This document shows positions 6,319 through 13,370 of a DNA stretch of 17,806 nt, in pieces. Origin of the DNA: an uncultured Christensenellaceae bacterium (GTDB lineage Bacteria > Bacillota > Clostridia > Christensenellales > Christensenellaceae); the NCBI GenBank assembly GCA_934373295.1, contig CAKROK010000043.1, forward strand, positions 1 through 17,806, written 5' to 3'. How positions within the stretch are numbered: the first letter of the stretch is position 1; the number at the start of each line of letters is the position of its first letter. The position numbers were made by a program, and so were the translations under genes. Under the pieces are notes generated by a model. The model was not told the origin of the DNA. It saw nothing but the letters and a program-made list of their open reading frames with translations, and made no database searches.

Positions 6319-7890
6319 ATGAAGATAAGAATACGTGACATAAAAACATCAATAGATACGCCTGCATATGAGCTGAAAGCAATAGCCGCCCGCCTTGCAG
6401 GCATTTCTCTTTCGCAGATAACGGGCTTTAAAATCGTGCGCCGTTCGCTTGACGCGAGAAAAAGGAGTGAGCCGCATTTTAACAATACAGTCGAGCTTTC
6501 GGGCGATTTTTCGAAAAATATAGCGAAAAGGTTTGAAGTGGTAAAGGACGAGCCAAAGCCCGTTTTGATAAAGGGAAGTGAGCCTGTTCGTGGTCGGGTG
6601 ATCGTCGTGGGCAGCGGCCCTTGCGGGCTGTTCTGCGCATACGCTCTCGCGAAAGAGGGCTTTCGACCGATAGTACTCGAACGGGGGAGCATCATGGAGG
6701 AACGCGAACATGCGTTTGAAAAACTGCGCGATTCGGGCGTTTTATCGTTAAAGGACAACGTCTGCTTTGGCGAGGGCGGCGCGGGGACGTTTTCCGACGG
6801 AAAGCTCACGACGAGGATAAAGAGCGACAGGGTGAGCGACGTATTGGATATCTTCATCTCCCACGGCGCGGATGAAAGCATAGCCTATGACAGCAAGCCG
6901 CACGTCGGTACGGAGGTCATAAGGCGGGTCGTGGTGTCCATGAGAAAGCGCATAATCAAGCTGGGCGGCGAATACATCTTCGGCGCAAGGTTCTGCGATT
7001 TTAAGACGAATGGAGAAAAATTATCGTCCGTCATATTTGAAAAAGACGGGGAATTAGACGAGATAGAATCGAGCTGCTGCGTAATAGCGACGGGACACAG
7101 CGCGCGTGATACATATGAGATGCTTTTAGGCAAGGGGATATTGCTCGAAAAAAAGCCTTTTGCGATGGGCGTGCGCGTGGAGCATCCGCGCAGTCTCATA
7201 GATGAAAATCAGTTTGGGAAATATGCGGGAAATGTTCATCTCGGCGCGGCGGATTATAAGCTGACCGCGAAGGCATCCCATGATAGAGGCGTTTTCAGCT
7301 TTTGCATGTGCCCGGGCGGGGAAGTCGTCTGCTCGGCTACGCAGGAGGGCATGACCGCCGTGAACGGAATGAGCTATAGCGCGAGAAACGGCAAAAACTC
7401 CAACAGCGCGATAGTTTGCACGGTGCGAAGAGAGGACATGCCGGAGGGTGCGCTGGGCGGCATCCGGCTTCAGCAGGAGATAGAAAAAAGCGCGTATGAC
7501 TTCGCCGGAGGGTACGGCGCACCCGCGATGAATATTTCTGACTTTCTATGTGAAAAGAACTCGACGAGGCTGAATATCGAGCCGTCGTATAAGCCGTATG
7601 TCAAGATCGGCAATTATCAAGGCTGCCTGCCGCGGTTTATAACGGACGCATTTAAAGAGACTTTTTCGCATTTTGAAAACAGCATACACGGCTTTAATAC
7701 GGGCATAATGGTAGGTGTCGAGACGCGGACATCCTCACCCGTGAGGATATTGCGCGGCGGTGACGGTCAGGCGATAGACGGGATTTATCCTGCGGGAGAG
7801 GGCGCGGGATATGCGGGAGGAATTGTTTCCGCGGCGGTGGATGGCCTGCTCACGGCGCAAAGGATAATGACGAGGTTTAAAGAAAAATAG
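6319..7890 (+). CDS. FAD-dependent dehydrogenase-like protein (COG2509 type)
   Basis: A 523-residue flavoprotein. Residues 1-90 form the alpha/beta extension typical of the COG2509 family (RIRDIKTSIDT...FKIVRRSLDARKR). The Rossmann FAD site is VIVVGSGPCGLFCAYALA (95-111), with Glu121 at the end of the second strand as ribose ligand. GEGGAGTFSDGKL (151-163) and the C-terminal GIYPAGEGAGYAGGIVSA block (about 488-505) are family hallmarks. No membrane segment is visible, so it is cytoplasmic. The physiological substrate of this family is not established. No Shine-Dalgarno sequence precedes the ATG; it starts five bases after the cdaR stop and is probably translated by re-initiation. It abuts the ferredoxin gene with no gap, suggesting that the ferredoxin is its electron partner. 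The FAD fold is certain; the substrate is unknown. Confidence 0.9.
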   Translation: MKIRIRDIKTSIDTPAYELKAIAARLAGISLSQITGFKIVRRSLDARKRSEPHFNNTVELSGDFSKNIAKRFEVVKDEPKPVLIKGSEPVRGRVIVVGSGPCGLFCAYALAKEGFRPIVLERGSIMEEREHAFEKLRDSGVLSLKDNVCFGEGGAGTFSDGKLTTRIKSDRVSDVLDIFISHGADESIAYDSKPHVGTEVIRRVVVSMRKRIIKLGGEYIFGARFCDFKTNGEKLSSVIFEKDGELDEIESSCCVIATGHSARDTYEMLLGKGILLEKKPFAMGVRVEHPRSLIDENQFGKYAGNVHLGAADYKLTAKASHDRGVFSFCMCPGGEVVCSATQEGMTAVNGMSYSARNGKNSNSAIVCTVRREDMPEGALGGIRLQQEIEKSAYDFAGGYGAPAMNISDFLCEKNSTRLNIEPSYKPYVKIGNYQGCLPRFITDAFKETFSHFENSIHGFNTGIMVGVETRTSSPVRILRGGDGQAIDGIYPAGEGAGYAGGIVSAAVDGLLTAQRIMTRFKEK

Positions 7891-8148
7891 ATGGCGAATA
7901 TAAGGAAGATGATAGAAATATCGGAGAGCTGTGACTGGTGCGGAAAATGCGCCGAGATATGCCCTTTTGACGCGCTGAAGATCGGCGATGACGGCGATAT
8001 CATGTTCAGGCCCGCATCCTGTGTGGAGGAATGTGAGGTCTGTTCGCTGGCCTGCCCAAAGGACGCGATCGGCTTTTCGTATTTTAAAACATGCGGCGGA
8101 TGCGCGGGCGATTGCACACAGTGCGGCGGCTGTTCGTCGCATAAATAA
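7891..8148 (+). CDS. Cysteine-rich 4Fe-4S dicluster ferredoxin
   Basis: An 85-residue protein with 13 Cys. The first cluster motif is CxxCxxCxxxCP (Cys14, 17, 20, 24). The second is the expanded CxxxCxxCxxxCP (Cys44, 48, 51, 55), so two 4Fe-4S clusters are likely. A C-terminal tail adds five more Cys (68, 71, 75, 78, 81) in a CGGC-AGDC-TQCGGC arrangement not found in simple bacterial ferredoxins; it could hold a further metal or cluster. The ATG follows the FAD gene's stop codon with no intervening base and only an A-rich upstream stretch as a possible ribosome site, so it is probably coupled to that gene. The pairing implies an electron-transfer module of flavoprotein plus ferredoxin, co-transcribed with cdaA-cdaR. 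Confidence 0.9.
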   Translation: MANIRKMIEISESCDWCGKCAEICPFDALKIGDDGDIMFRPASCVEECEVCSLACPKDAIGFSYFKTCGGCAGDCTQCGGCSSHK

Positions 8149-8196
8149 CAATTAAAAATGGCAAAATAGCTTCAGGATGATTTAAAAGGAGCTATT

Positions 8197-8727
8197 ATGT
8201 TTAAAAATAAAACAAGCAGGACGATTCTCATCATAGCGGCGGCAATGATTTTGGTAAGCTCGGTCGGCGGTTACGCACTCGCGCGCACGACGGCCTCGCC
8301 TTTAAAGACGGACGACGAAAAGGTCATCCAAAAGGGCTGCATACGCACGGATGTTTATAATTACACCGTCTGCGGGAAAAGCATCGTAATCGAAAGCGAG
8401 GTTTCATCCGAGCTTATAGACGCTTCCCGCGCCGAGCTGGGTGAAAAGCTGGAAAACTGCCGCGTGACGGCGTTTTCCCCCGAAAAGATAACCGTGACGC
8501 ACGATATCCGGCAGTATTGCCCCGAGCATTTCATATTGTTATACGAGGATGGCGAGCTGTTGATAAAGCAGAATAAGTCGAGGGAGGACGCGCTTGAAAC
8601 GGTGACGGCGCTGGGCGCGCCAATCCGTGCGCTAAAGACGTCCGTTCTGCAAAAGCTGAAAAAGGGCATTGTCTTTTCGTCAAATGCGGCGGCGAGGAGC
8701 TACGCGACGAAGGACATCTACAAATAG
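8197..8727 (+). CDS. BofC-like membrane-anchored protein
   Basis: A 176-residue protein with an N-terminal signal-anchor (about 9-28) and an extracytoplasmic domain resembling the clostridial BofC C-terminal-domain family. It has the pattern VYNYTVCGKSI...ITVTHDIRQYCPEHFILLYEDGELLIKQ, including the two Cys (about 59 and 109) and the YCPxHFIL...DGxL core. A terminal helical part (LQKLKKGIVFSSNAAARSYA) also fits that family. In Bacillus, BofC restrains the forespore protease SpoIVB; these clostridial relatives are mostly uncharacterised. The ATG has AAAGGAG five bases upstream. It stands 17 bases before proA and may share its transcript. The call rests on pattern memory, so the family is likely but function is open. 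Confidence 0.6.
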   Translation: MFKNKTSRTILIIAAAMILVSSVGGYALARTTASPLKTDDEKVIQKGCIRTDVYNYTVCGKSIVIESEVSSELIDASRAELGEKLENCRVTAFSPEKITVTHDIRQYCPEHFILLYEDGELLIKQNKSREDALETVTALGAPIRALKTSVLQKLKKGIVFSSNAAARSYATKDIYK

Positions 8728-8744
8728 AATTTTGAGAGGTTAAA

Positions 8745-9986
8745 ATGAACGAGGTTTATAACACGGCGAAAAAGGCGAAGGAGGCTTCCCGACTTCTGGC
8801 GGTGATGCCGACCGAACAAAAAAACGCGGCGCTTCATATGATAGCGGATGCACTTCAGGCGAACAGCGATTTCATATTATCGCAAAACGCGCTGGATTTA
8901 GCCGCTGCGGAAAAAAACGGCATGAGCGCGCCGCTTATGGACAGATTGAGGCTGACTAATGAGCGCATTTCGCAAATGGCGCAGGGCGTGAGGGACGTCG
9001 CCGCGCTCGACGACCCTATCGGAGAGACGATGAGCGGCTTTACCCGTCCGAACGGGCTGGAGATATTAAAAAAGCGAGTCCCGTTGGGCGTGGTCGGCAT
9101 CATTTATGAAGCACGCCCGAACGTCACATCCGACGCGCTTTCCCTCTGCCTTAAAACGGGAAATGACGTGATATTAAAGGGCGGTAAAGAGGCGATAAAC
9201 TCGAATGCCGCGATAATGGACGTCGCAAAAGAGGCGGCGAAGAAGGCAGGTCTGCCCGACGGATGCATGGAGCTCGTGAGGGACACCTCGAGAGAGGCGA
9301 CAAACGCGCTCATGCGCTTAAACGGACTGGTGGACGTGCTCATACCGAGAGGAGGAGCGGGGCTAATCCGCGCAGTCGTTGAAAATGCGACCGTCCCCGT
9401 GATAGAGACGGGCATAGGAAACTGTCACATATTCGTGGACGAAAGCGCGGATTTAGATATGGCGCTCGCGATAGTCTTAAACGCAAAGACACAGCGCACG
9501 GGCGTATGCAATGCGGCGGAGAGCCTGCTCGTGCATGAAAAAATCGCAGATAAATTCGTCCCCATGCTGTATAATGAGTTTGAAAAGGCGGGGGTCGAAT
9601 TGTTCGGGGATGAGCGCATCCGTGAGCTTTGCGCCGCAAAGCCTGCGACGGAAGATGACTATGCGCGAGAATATCTCGACCTGAAGATGAGCGCAAAGGT
9701 CGTAGGTGACGTAGACGAGGCGATAGCGCATATCAACAAGTACGGCACGCGACACTCGGAGTGCATCGTGACAAAGAGCTATGAAAACGCGCGGCTGTTT
9801 CAGAATATGGTGGACGCCGCGGCGGTGTACGTCAACGCATCCACGCGCTTCACGGATGGCGGGGAATTCGGCTTTGGCGCGGAGATAGGCATAAGCACGC
9901 AAAAGCTGCACGCGAGAGGCCCCATGGGGTTAAAGGAGCTTACGACATATAAATACCTCATAAACGGCAGCGGTCAAATCAGATAA
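8745..9986 (+). CDS. proA: Gamma-glutamyl phosphate reductase (ProA)
   Basis: Catalyses NADPH-dependent reduction of L-glutamyl 5-phosphate to glutamate semialdehyde, the second step of proline synthesis, in the cytoplasm. The 413-residue length is standard. Family signatures are the PLGVVGIIYEARPNVT block (113-128), LKGGKEA (144-150), the catalytic Cys255 in TGVCNAAESLL, and the C-terminal FGFGAEIGISTQKLHARGPMGL region. GAGAGG stands about seven bases before the ATG. The usual partner proB (glutamate 5-kinase) is not in this window, so it must lie elsewhere or be replaced. The gene is flanked by a BofC-like gene and a BI-1 family gene with short gaps (17 and 18 bases), compatible with one transcript. 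Confidence 0.97.
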   Translation: MNEVYNTAKKAKEASRLLAVMPTEQKNAALHMIADALQANSDFILSQNALDLAAAEKNGMSAPLMDRLRLTNERISQMAQGVRDVAALDDPIGETMSGFTRPNGLEILKKRVPLGVVGIIYEARPNVTSDALSLCLKTGNDVILKGGKEAINSNAAIMDVAKEAAKKAGLPDGCMELVRDTSREATNALMRLNGLVDVLIPRGGAGLIRAVVENATVPVIETGIGNCHIFVDESADLDMALAIVLNAKTQRTGVCNAAESLLVHEKIADKFVPMLYNEFEKAGVELFGDERIRELCAAKPATEDDYAREYLDLKMSAKVVGDVDEAIAHINKYGTRHSECIVTKSYENARLFQNMVDAAAVYVNASTRFTDGGEFGFGAEIGISTQKLHARGPMGLKELTTYKYLINGSGQIR

Positions 9987-10004
9987 AATATACAGGAGGC
10001 AAAT

Positions 10005-10709
10005 ATGGGCTATAATTTTTACGATTCCGCTCAAACTGAGCAAAGGCAAAATATCTCTCAATTTACGGCAAAGACGTTCATGTGGATGTTCATAGGTCTG
10101 CTTGCGACGTTCGCATCGGCGTTCGCGGTGACGTATGTTCCCTCCGTATTTATGTTCATAAACGCCACGCCCTATGGCATATGGGGGCTGGCCATCGCGC
10201 AGATAGTGCTCGTGTTCGTGCTTTCGCTCTCTATTGGCAAGCTGAGACCGGGGACGGCGACCATGCTGTTCTTCATATATTCCGTGGTGAACGGCTGCGT
10301 ACTTTCGGGCATATTCATGGTCTATAACCTTTCTTCCATAATATATTCCTTCCTCGCGGCGGCGGGCATATTCGGCGCAATGGCGCTTTTCGGCTATTTC
10401 ACGAAGAAGGATTTGACGAAATGGGGCTCGATACTCATGTTCGCTTTGATAGGCTGTCTCATATATTCGGCTATCGGTATGATTTTCGGCATCGGCAGGA
10501 ACGGCATACTATACGGGCTTTTGATGATAGTCATCTTCATGGGACTCACCGCATTTGACATGCAGAGGTTAAAGACGTATTACTATACGTTTGACGGCGA
10601 CGAAGCTATGCTGCATAAATGCTCGATAATCTGCGCATTGCAGCTCTATCTCGATTTCATCAATATTTTCCTTAGAATATTGAGTCTTACGGGTAGAAGG
10701 AGAAACTAA
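10005..10709 (+). CDS. Bax inhibitor-1/YccA family membrane protein
   Basis: A 234-residue polytopic membrane protein of the BI-1/TMBIM family, with about seven transmembrane helices between residues 25 and 205. The family ending LQLYLDFINIFLRILSLTGRRRN is intact, and a conserved GLTAFDMQRLK loop lies before the last helices. Bacterial members include YetJ, a pH-sensitive calcium leak channel, and YccA, which modulates FtsH; the role here is not fixed by sequence. The N-terminus (about 20 polar residues) is cytoplasmic. A strong AGGAGG ribosome site precedes the ATG. A factor-independent terminator follows at 10725, ending this co-directional run of genes. Confidence 0.93.
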   Translation: MGYNFYDSAQTEQRQNISQFTAKTFMWMFIGLLATFASAFAVTYVPSVFMFINATPYGIWGLAIAQIVLVFVLSLSIGKLRPGTATMLFFIYSVVNGCVLSGIFMVYNLSSIIYSFLAAAGIFGAMALFGYFTKKDLTKWGSILMFALIGCLIYSAIGMIFGIGRNGILYGLLMIVIFMGLTAFDMQRLKTYYYTFDGDEAMLHKCSIICALQLYLDFINIFLRILSLTGRRRN

Positions 10710-10724
10710 GCGATTTTAAGAAAA

Positions 10725-10760
10725 CCCCGATGGGAGAGCTTCCTTTCGGGGCATTTTTTT
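10725..10760. terminator. Factor-independent, probably bidirectional terminator
   Basis: CCCCGA (10725-10730) pairs with TCGGGG (10746-10751), with an inner GGGAG/TTCCT-type stem and a three-base loop, followed by a T7 run (10754-10760). It ends the BI-1 transcript. On the minus strand the same stem is followed by TTTTCTT, so it can also end ispE, whose stop codon lies three bases away. Confidence 0.88.
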
Positions 10761-10762
10761 GA

Positions 10763-11626
10763 TTATTCTATTGAAACTCCGCTTTTTACGGCATTTACGG
10801 CAAATGCTTTTAGCTCGCTCGATTTTGACGAAAGCTCCCTTGCCGCATATTGCGCAGAGGAAATATCCTCAAATATGCCCACGCACGCGCTGCCGCTGCC
10901 CGTCATGAACGAGCTTATGCAGCCGTCCGTTCGGCTGATATCTCTTAATAAGATAGGAACGCGCGGGCAAAGCACACTCGCGGCGGAAGTTAATGAGTTG
11001 TAGCAGCTTTCCATAAAGGACGAAATATCGCCGTTTTCTATTGATGAAACCGCGTTGTCAAAGCGCCCGCTTTCGGGATAGTTGGGAGAGATGTCAAATT
11101 GGTTATAGACGGACGGGGTCGAGCAGCCCTCGACGGGCTTACAGATGAGATATGCGCAGTTTAAGCTGTTTTTGATGGGGGTGAGCTGTTCGCCCAGCCC
11201 GCGCGCGATGCAGCAGCCGCCCGTGAGCGAAAAGGGGACGTCCGCGCCCAGCTTTTTGCCTATATCGGCTAATTTCAAATCGTCAAAAACGCCGTCATAT
11301 AGCTTGTTCAAGCCGTAAAGCACCGCCGCTGCGTCCGCGCTCCCGCCGCCTAAGCCCGCCATCATGGGTATGCGCTTTTGTATGCGTATTTTCGCGCCGC
11401 CGTTTATGCCGCTTTCATCAAAAAACAGCCTTGCCGCCTTATACGCGAGGTTATTTTGCTCATCAATACCGTCGCATTGGACGGAAATACTGTCGTCAAG
11501 CGAAATCTCGAGGGTATCAAAAAGGTCGACGGACTGCATTATCATCTCGAGAGTATGGTATCCGTTGGGCAGCGCGCCCGTTATCGCGAGATATAAATTG
11601 AGCTTTGCGTATGCTTTCAGCGTCAT
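10763..11626 (-). CDS. ispE: 4-diphosphocytidyl-2-C-methyl-D-erythritol kinase (IspE)
   Basis: A GHMP kinase that phosphorylates 4-diphosphocytidyl-2-C-methylerythritol in the MEP pathway of isoprenoid synthesis, which feeds undecaprenyl phosphate for wall synthesis. The N-terminal KAYAKLNLYL carries Lys8. The glycine-rich ATP loop is PMMAGLGGGSADAAA (87-101). The catalytic Asp129 is in GADVPF, and the third motif MTGSGSACVGIF is near the C-terminus. The length of 287 residues is normal. GGAGG lies about seven bases before the ATG at 11626, with an extended -10 element upstream. It is transcribed divergently from the methyltransferase gene. All key residues are present, so it is expected to be active. 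Confidence 0.97.
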   Translation of the reverse strand: MTLKAYAKLNLYLAITGALPNGYHTLEMIMQSVDLFDTLEISLDDSISVQCDGIDEQNNLAYKAARLFFDESGINGGAKIRIQKRIPMMAGLGGGSADAAAVLYGLNKLYDGVFDDLKLADIGKKLGADVPFSLTGGCCIARGLGEQLTPIKNSLNCAYLICKPVEGCSTPSVYNQFDISPNYPESGRFDNAVSSIENGDISSFMESCYNSLTSAASVLCPRVPILLRDISRTDGCISSFMTGSGSACVGIFEDISSAQYAARELSSKSSELKAFAVNAVKSGVSIE

Positions 11627-11655
11627 AATATTCCTCCGAACGTTTATATGCTGGC

Positions 11656-11664
11656 ATTATATCA
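11656..11664 (-). promoter_or_regulatory. Extended -10 promoter element of ispE
   Basis: The minus strand reads TGATATAAT, a perfect TATAAT with TGn extension, about 30 bases before the ispE ATG. There is no clear -35 box. A TAAAAT at 11675-11680 on the plus strand could serve the divergent methyltransferase gene but is weak. Confidence 0.45.
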
Positions 11665-11709
11665 CATTTTATGATAAAATTATAGGGATAACTTGAAAGG
11701 ACAAATAGC

Positions 11710-12567
11710 ATGTTTATTGCGGATAAGCTGACAGATTATACGATTTTAGATACAGGAGAGGGCATGAAGCTGGAAAGATGGGGTAAATTCACCCTTTCGC
11801 GGCCCGACCCGCAGGCGATTTGGGAAAAGCAGGATAAAAGGCTGTGGAAGTCCGCAGATGCGGAATATTCCCGCTCCAGCTCGGGAGGCGGACGCTGGAT
11901 GTATAACACCAAGCTGCCTGAAAGATGGGTATTCAACTACGGCGATCTGCGGTTTTACGTCCGTCCGACGGGCTTTAAGCACACGGGGCTTTTCCCCGAG
12001 CAGTCCGCGAATTGGGACTTCATGATGAATAAGCTCGCCTCTAAAAAGGGCGCGAGGGTGTTGAATCTCTTTGCGTATACGGGTGGAGCGACAGTCGCAT
12101 GTGCGTCGGCGGGCGCGAGCGTGACGCACGTGGACGCGGCGAAGAGCATGGTCGCGTGGGCCAAGGAAAATGCGGCTTTATCCGGGCTTTGCGACGCGCC
12201 TATAAGATATATCGTGGATGATTGTCTGAAATTCGTCCTGCGTGAACAGCGTCGCGGAAAGGTCTATGACGCGATATTGATGGACCCGCCCAGCTACGGT
12301 AGGGGAGCGGACGGGCAGGTTTGGAGATGTGAGGACGACCTCTTTAATCTCGTTAAGGAGACGGCGAAGCTGCTTTCTGACGATCCGCTGTTCTTCATGA
12401 TAAGCTCGTACACGACTGGGCTTTCCTCTGTCGTTATCGAAAATATGCTCAAAATATGCGTCGCAGCAAATCACGGGGGCAAGATCACCTCGGGTGATCT
12501 CGTCATACCTGTAAAAAATCAGAGCGTGCTGCTCCCCTGCGGAAATACCGCGCGGTGGGAGAAATGA
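11710..12567 (+). CDS. Class I SAM-dependent methyltransferase (RlmI-like, PF10672 type)
   Basis: A 285-residue SAM methyltransferase of the rRNA-methylase-like group. The N-terminal region (1-100) includes the family block FYVRPTGFKHTGLFPEQSANW. Motif I is VLNLFAYTGGATVACASAGA (117-136), Asp142 follows in HVDAAK, and motif IV is DPPSYGRG (192-199). RlmI-type m5C enzymes carry a catalytic Ser-Cys-Ser after the next strand; here that position reads MISSYTTG (230-237) with no Cys, and the N-terminal PUA domain is also absent. The enzyme is therefore unlikely to make m5C by the usual covalent mechanism; the substrate is unassigned. GAAAGGA precedes the ATG at 11710. Its stop overlaps the rluA-family start in ATGA, which links it to RNA modification. 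Confidence 0.88.
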   Translation: MFIADKLTDYTILDTGEGMKLERWGKFTLSRPDPQAIWEKQDKRLWKSADAEYSRSSSGGGRWMYNTKLPERWVFNYGDLRFYVRPTGFKHTGLFPEQSANWDFMMNKLASKKGARVLNLFAYTGGATVACASAGASVTHVDAAKSMVAWAKENAALSGLCDAPIRYIVDDCLKFVLREQRRGKVYDAILMDPPSYGRGADGQVWRCEDDLFNLVKETAKLLSDDPLFFMISSYTTGLSSVVIENMLKICVAANHGGKITSGDLVIPVKNQSVLLPCGNTARWEK

Positions 12568-13196
12568 TGAAAAATATAGAAATTCTCTATGAGGATAATC
12601 ACATTATAGTAGTCGTAAAGCCGCATAATATACCGTCACAATCGGATATTTCGGGAGATGCGGACATGCTCACGCTGCTAAAGGGGTATATCAAGGAGAA
12701 GTACGACAAGCCGGGCAACGTCTTTTTGGGACTGGTGCATAGATTGGATCGCCCGACGAGCGGCGTGATGGTCTTTGCGCGGACATCCAAGGCGGCGCAG
12801 AGGCTCTCAAAGCAGTTTGTCGATAGGGAAGTGGAAAAGGAATATACCGCGCTTGTCGACGGTTTTCCGCCGGAATTTGGCGAATTTTCCGACTATCTCA
12901 AAAAGGACGAGAGGAAAAACATCGTCACGACGTGCGGACGGGATGAGGGCAAGCTCGCCAGACTTTCATATAGGGTGATTTCCCGTGAGGGCAGGCTTTC
13001 GCGCGTGAAGATAAAGCTGTTTACGGGCAGGTCGCATCAGATCAGGGTCCAATTCGCGTCGCGCGGGTTCGCGCTCGTTGGGGATGCAAAATACGGCGCA
13101 GGCGGAAGAAATTTATGCCTTTGCTGTACGCATCTTAGCTTTATGCACCCGACAAAAAGGGAAAAGATGAGCTTTGATATAGAAGAGGATTTTTAG
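12564..13196 (+). CDS. RluA-family pseudouridine synthase
   Basis: Isomerises specific uridines in rRNA or tRNA to pseudouridine. The catalytic motif HRLDRPTSGVMVFA has its Asp at about residue 62 (counted from ATG 12564). The upstream ILYEDNHIIVVVKPHNIPSQ block and the downstream LFTGRSHQIRVQFA block are typical. At 210 residues it lacks the N-terminal S4 domain of RluC/RluD, so it belongs to the short, S4-less subgroup; the target base cannot be assigned. The start is ATG 12564 (ATGA overlap with the methyltransferase stop) or the adjacent ATG 12567, with GGTGGGAG just upstream; an in-frame GTG at 12555 is less likely because it lies within that ribosome site. The two genes form a probable RNA-modification operon. 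Confidence 0.93.
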   Translation: MMKNIEILYEDNHIIVVVKPHNIPSQSDISGDADMLTLLKGYIKEKYDKPGNVFLGLVHRLDRPTSGVMVFARTSKAAQRLSKQFVDREVEKEYTALVDGFPPEFGEFSDYLKKDERKNIVTTCGRDEGKLARLSYRVISREGRLSRVKIKLFTGRSHQIRVQFASRGFALVGDAKYGAGGRNLCLCCTHLSFMHPTKREKMSFDIEEDF

Positions 13197-13198
13197 GC

Positions 13199-13275
13199 AA
13201 AAAAAGATGAGCAGTTACATTGTGAATCAAAAAATAGTGGGGAAAGTAAAAAAAGAATCATCGCTACTGCTCATC
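13199..13275 (-). terminator. Possible large-loop terminator downstream of the SDR gene
   Basis: A perfect 10-base inverted repeat, GATGAGCAGT (13206-13215) and ACTGCTCATC (13266-13275), encloses 50 bases. On the minus strand the second arm is followed directly by seven T, as in a terminator for the SDR gene. The 50-base loop is unusually large, so another role is possible. Confidence 0.35.
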
Positions 13276-13370
13276 AGAATAACACATATAGTGGTATTCC
13301 CTTATTAGGTTGTATACATATAATAAACACACAATATGAACTCAATGTGAACAATTCATAATATCGCATA

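Noticed and set aside
6273..6881. Minus-strand ORF (202 codons) across the end of cdaR and start of the FAD gene
   Set aside because: Ser/Pro-rich shadow of two conserved plus-strand genes with no family features.
13207..13308. 33-codon ORF on the plus strand starting inside the left arm of the inverted repeat
   Set aside because: No ribosome site at proper distance, A-rich low-complexity composition and no recognisable protein features.
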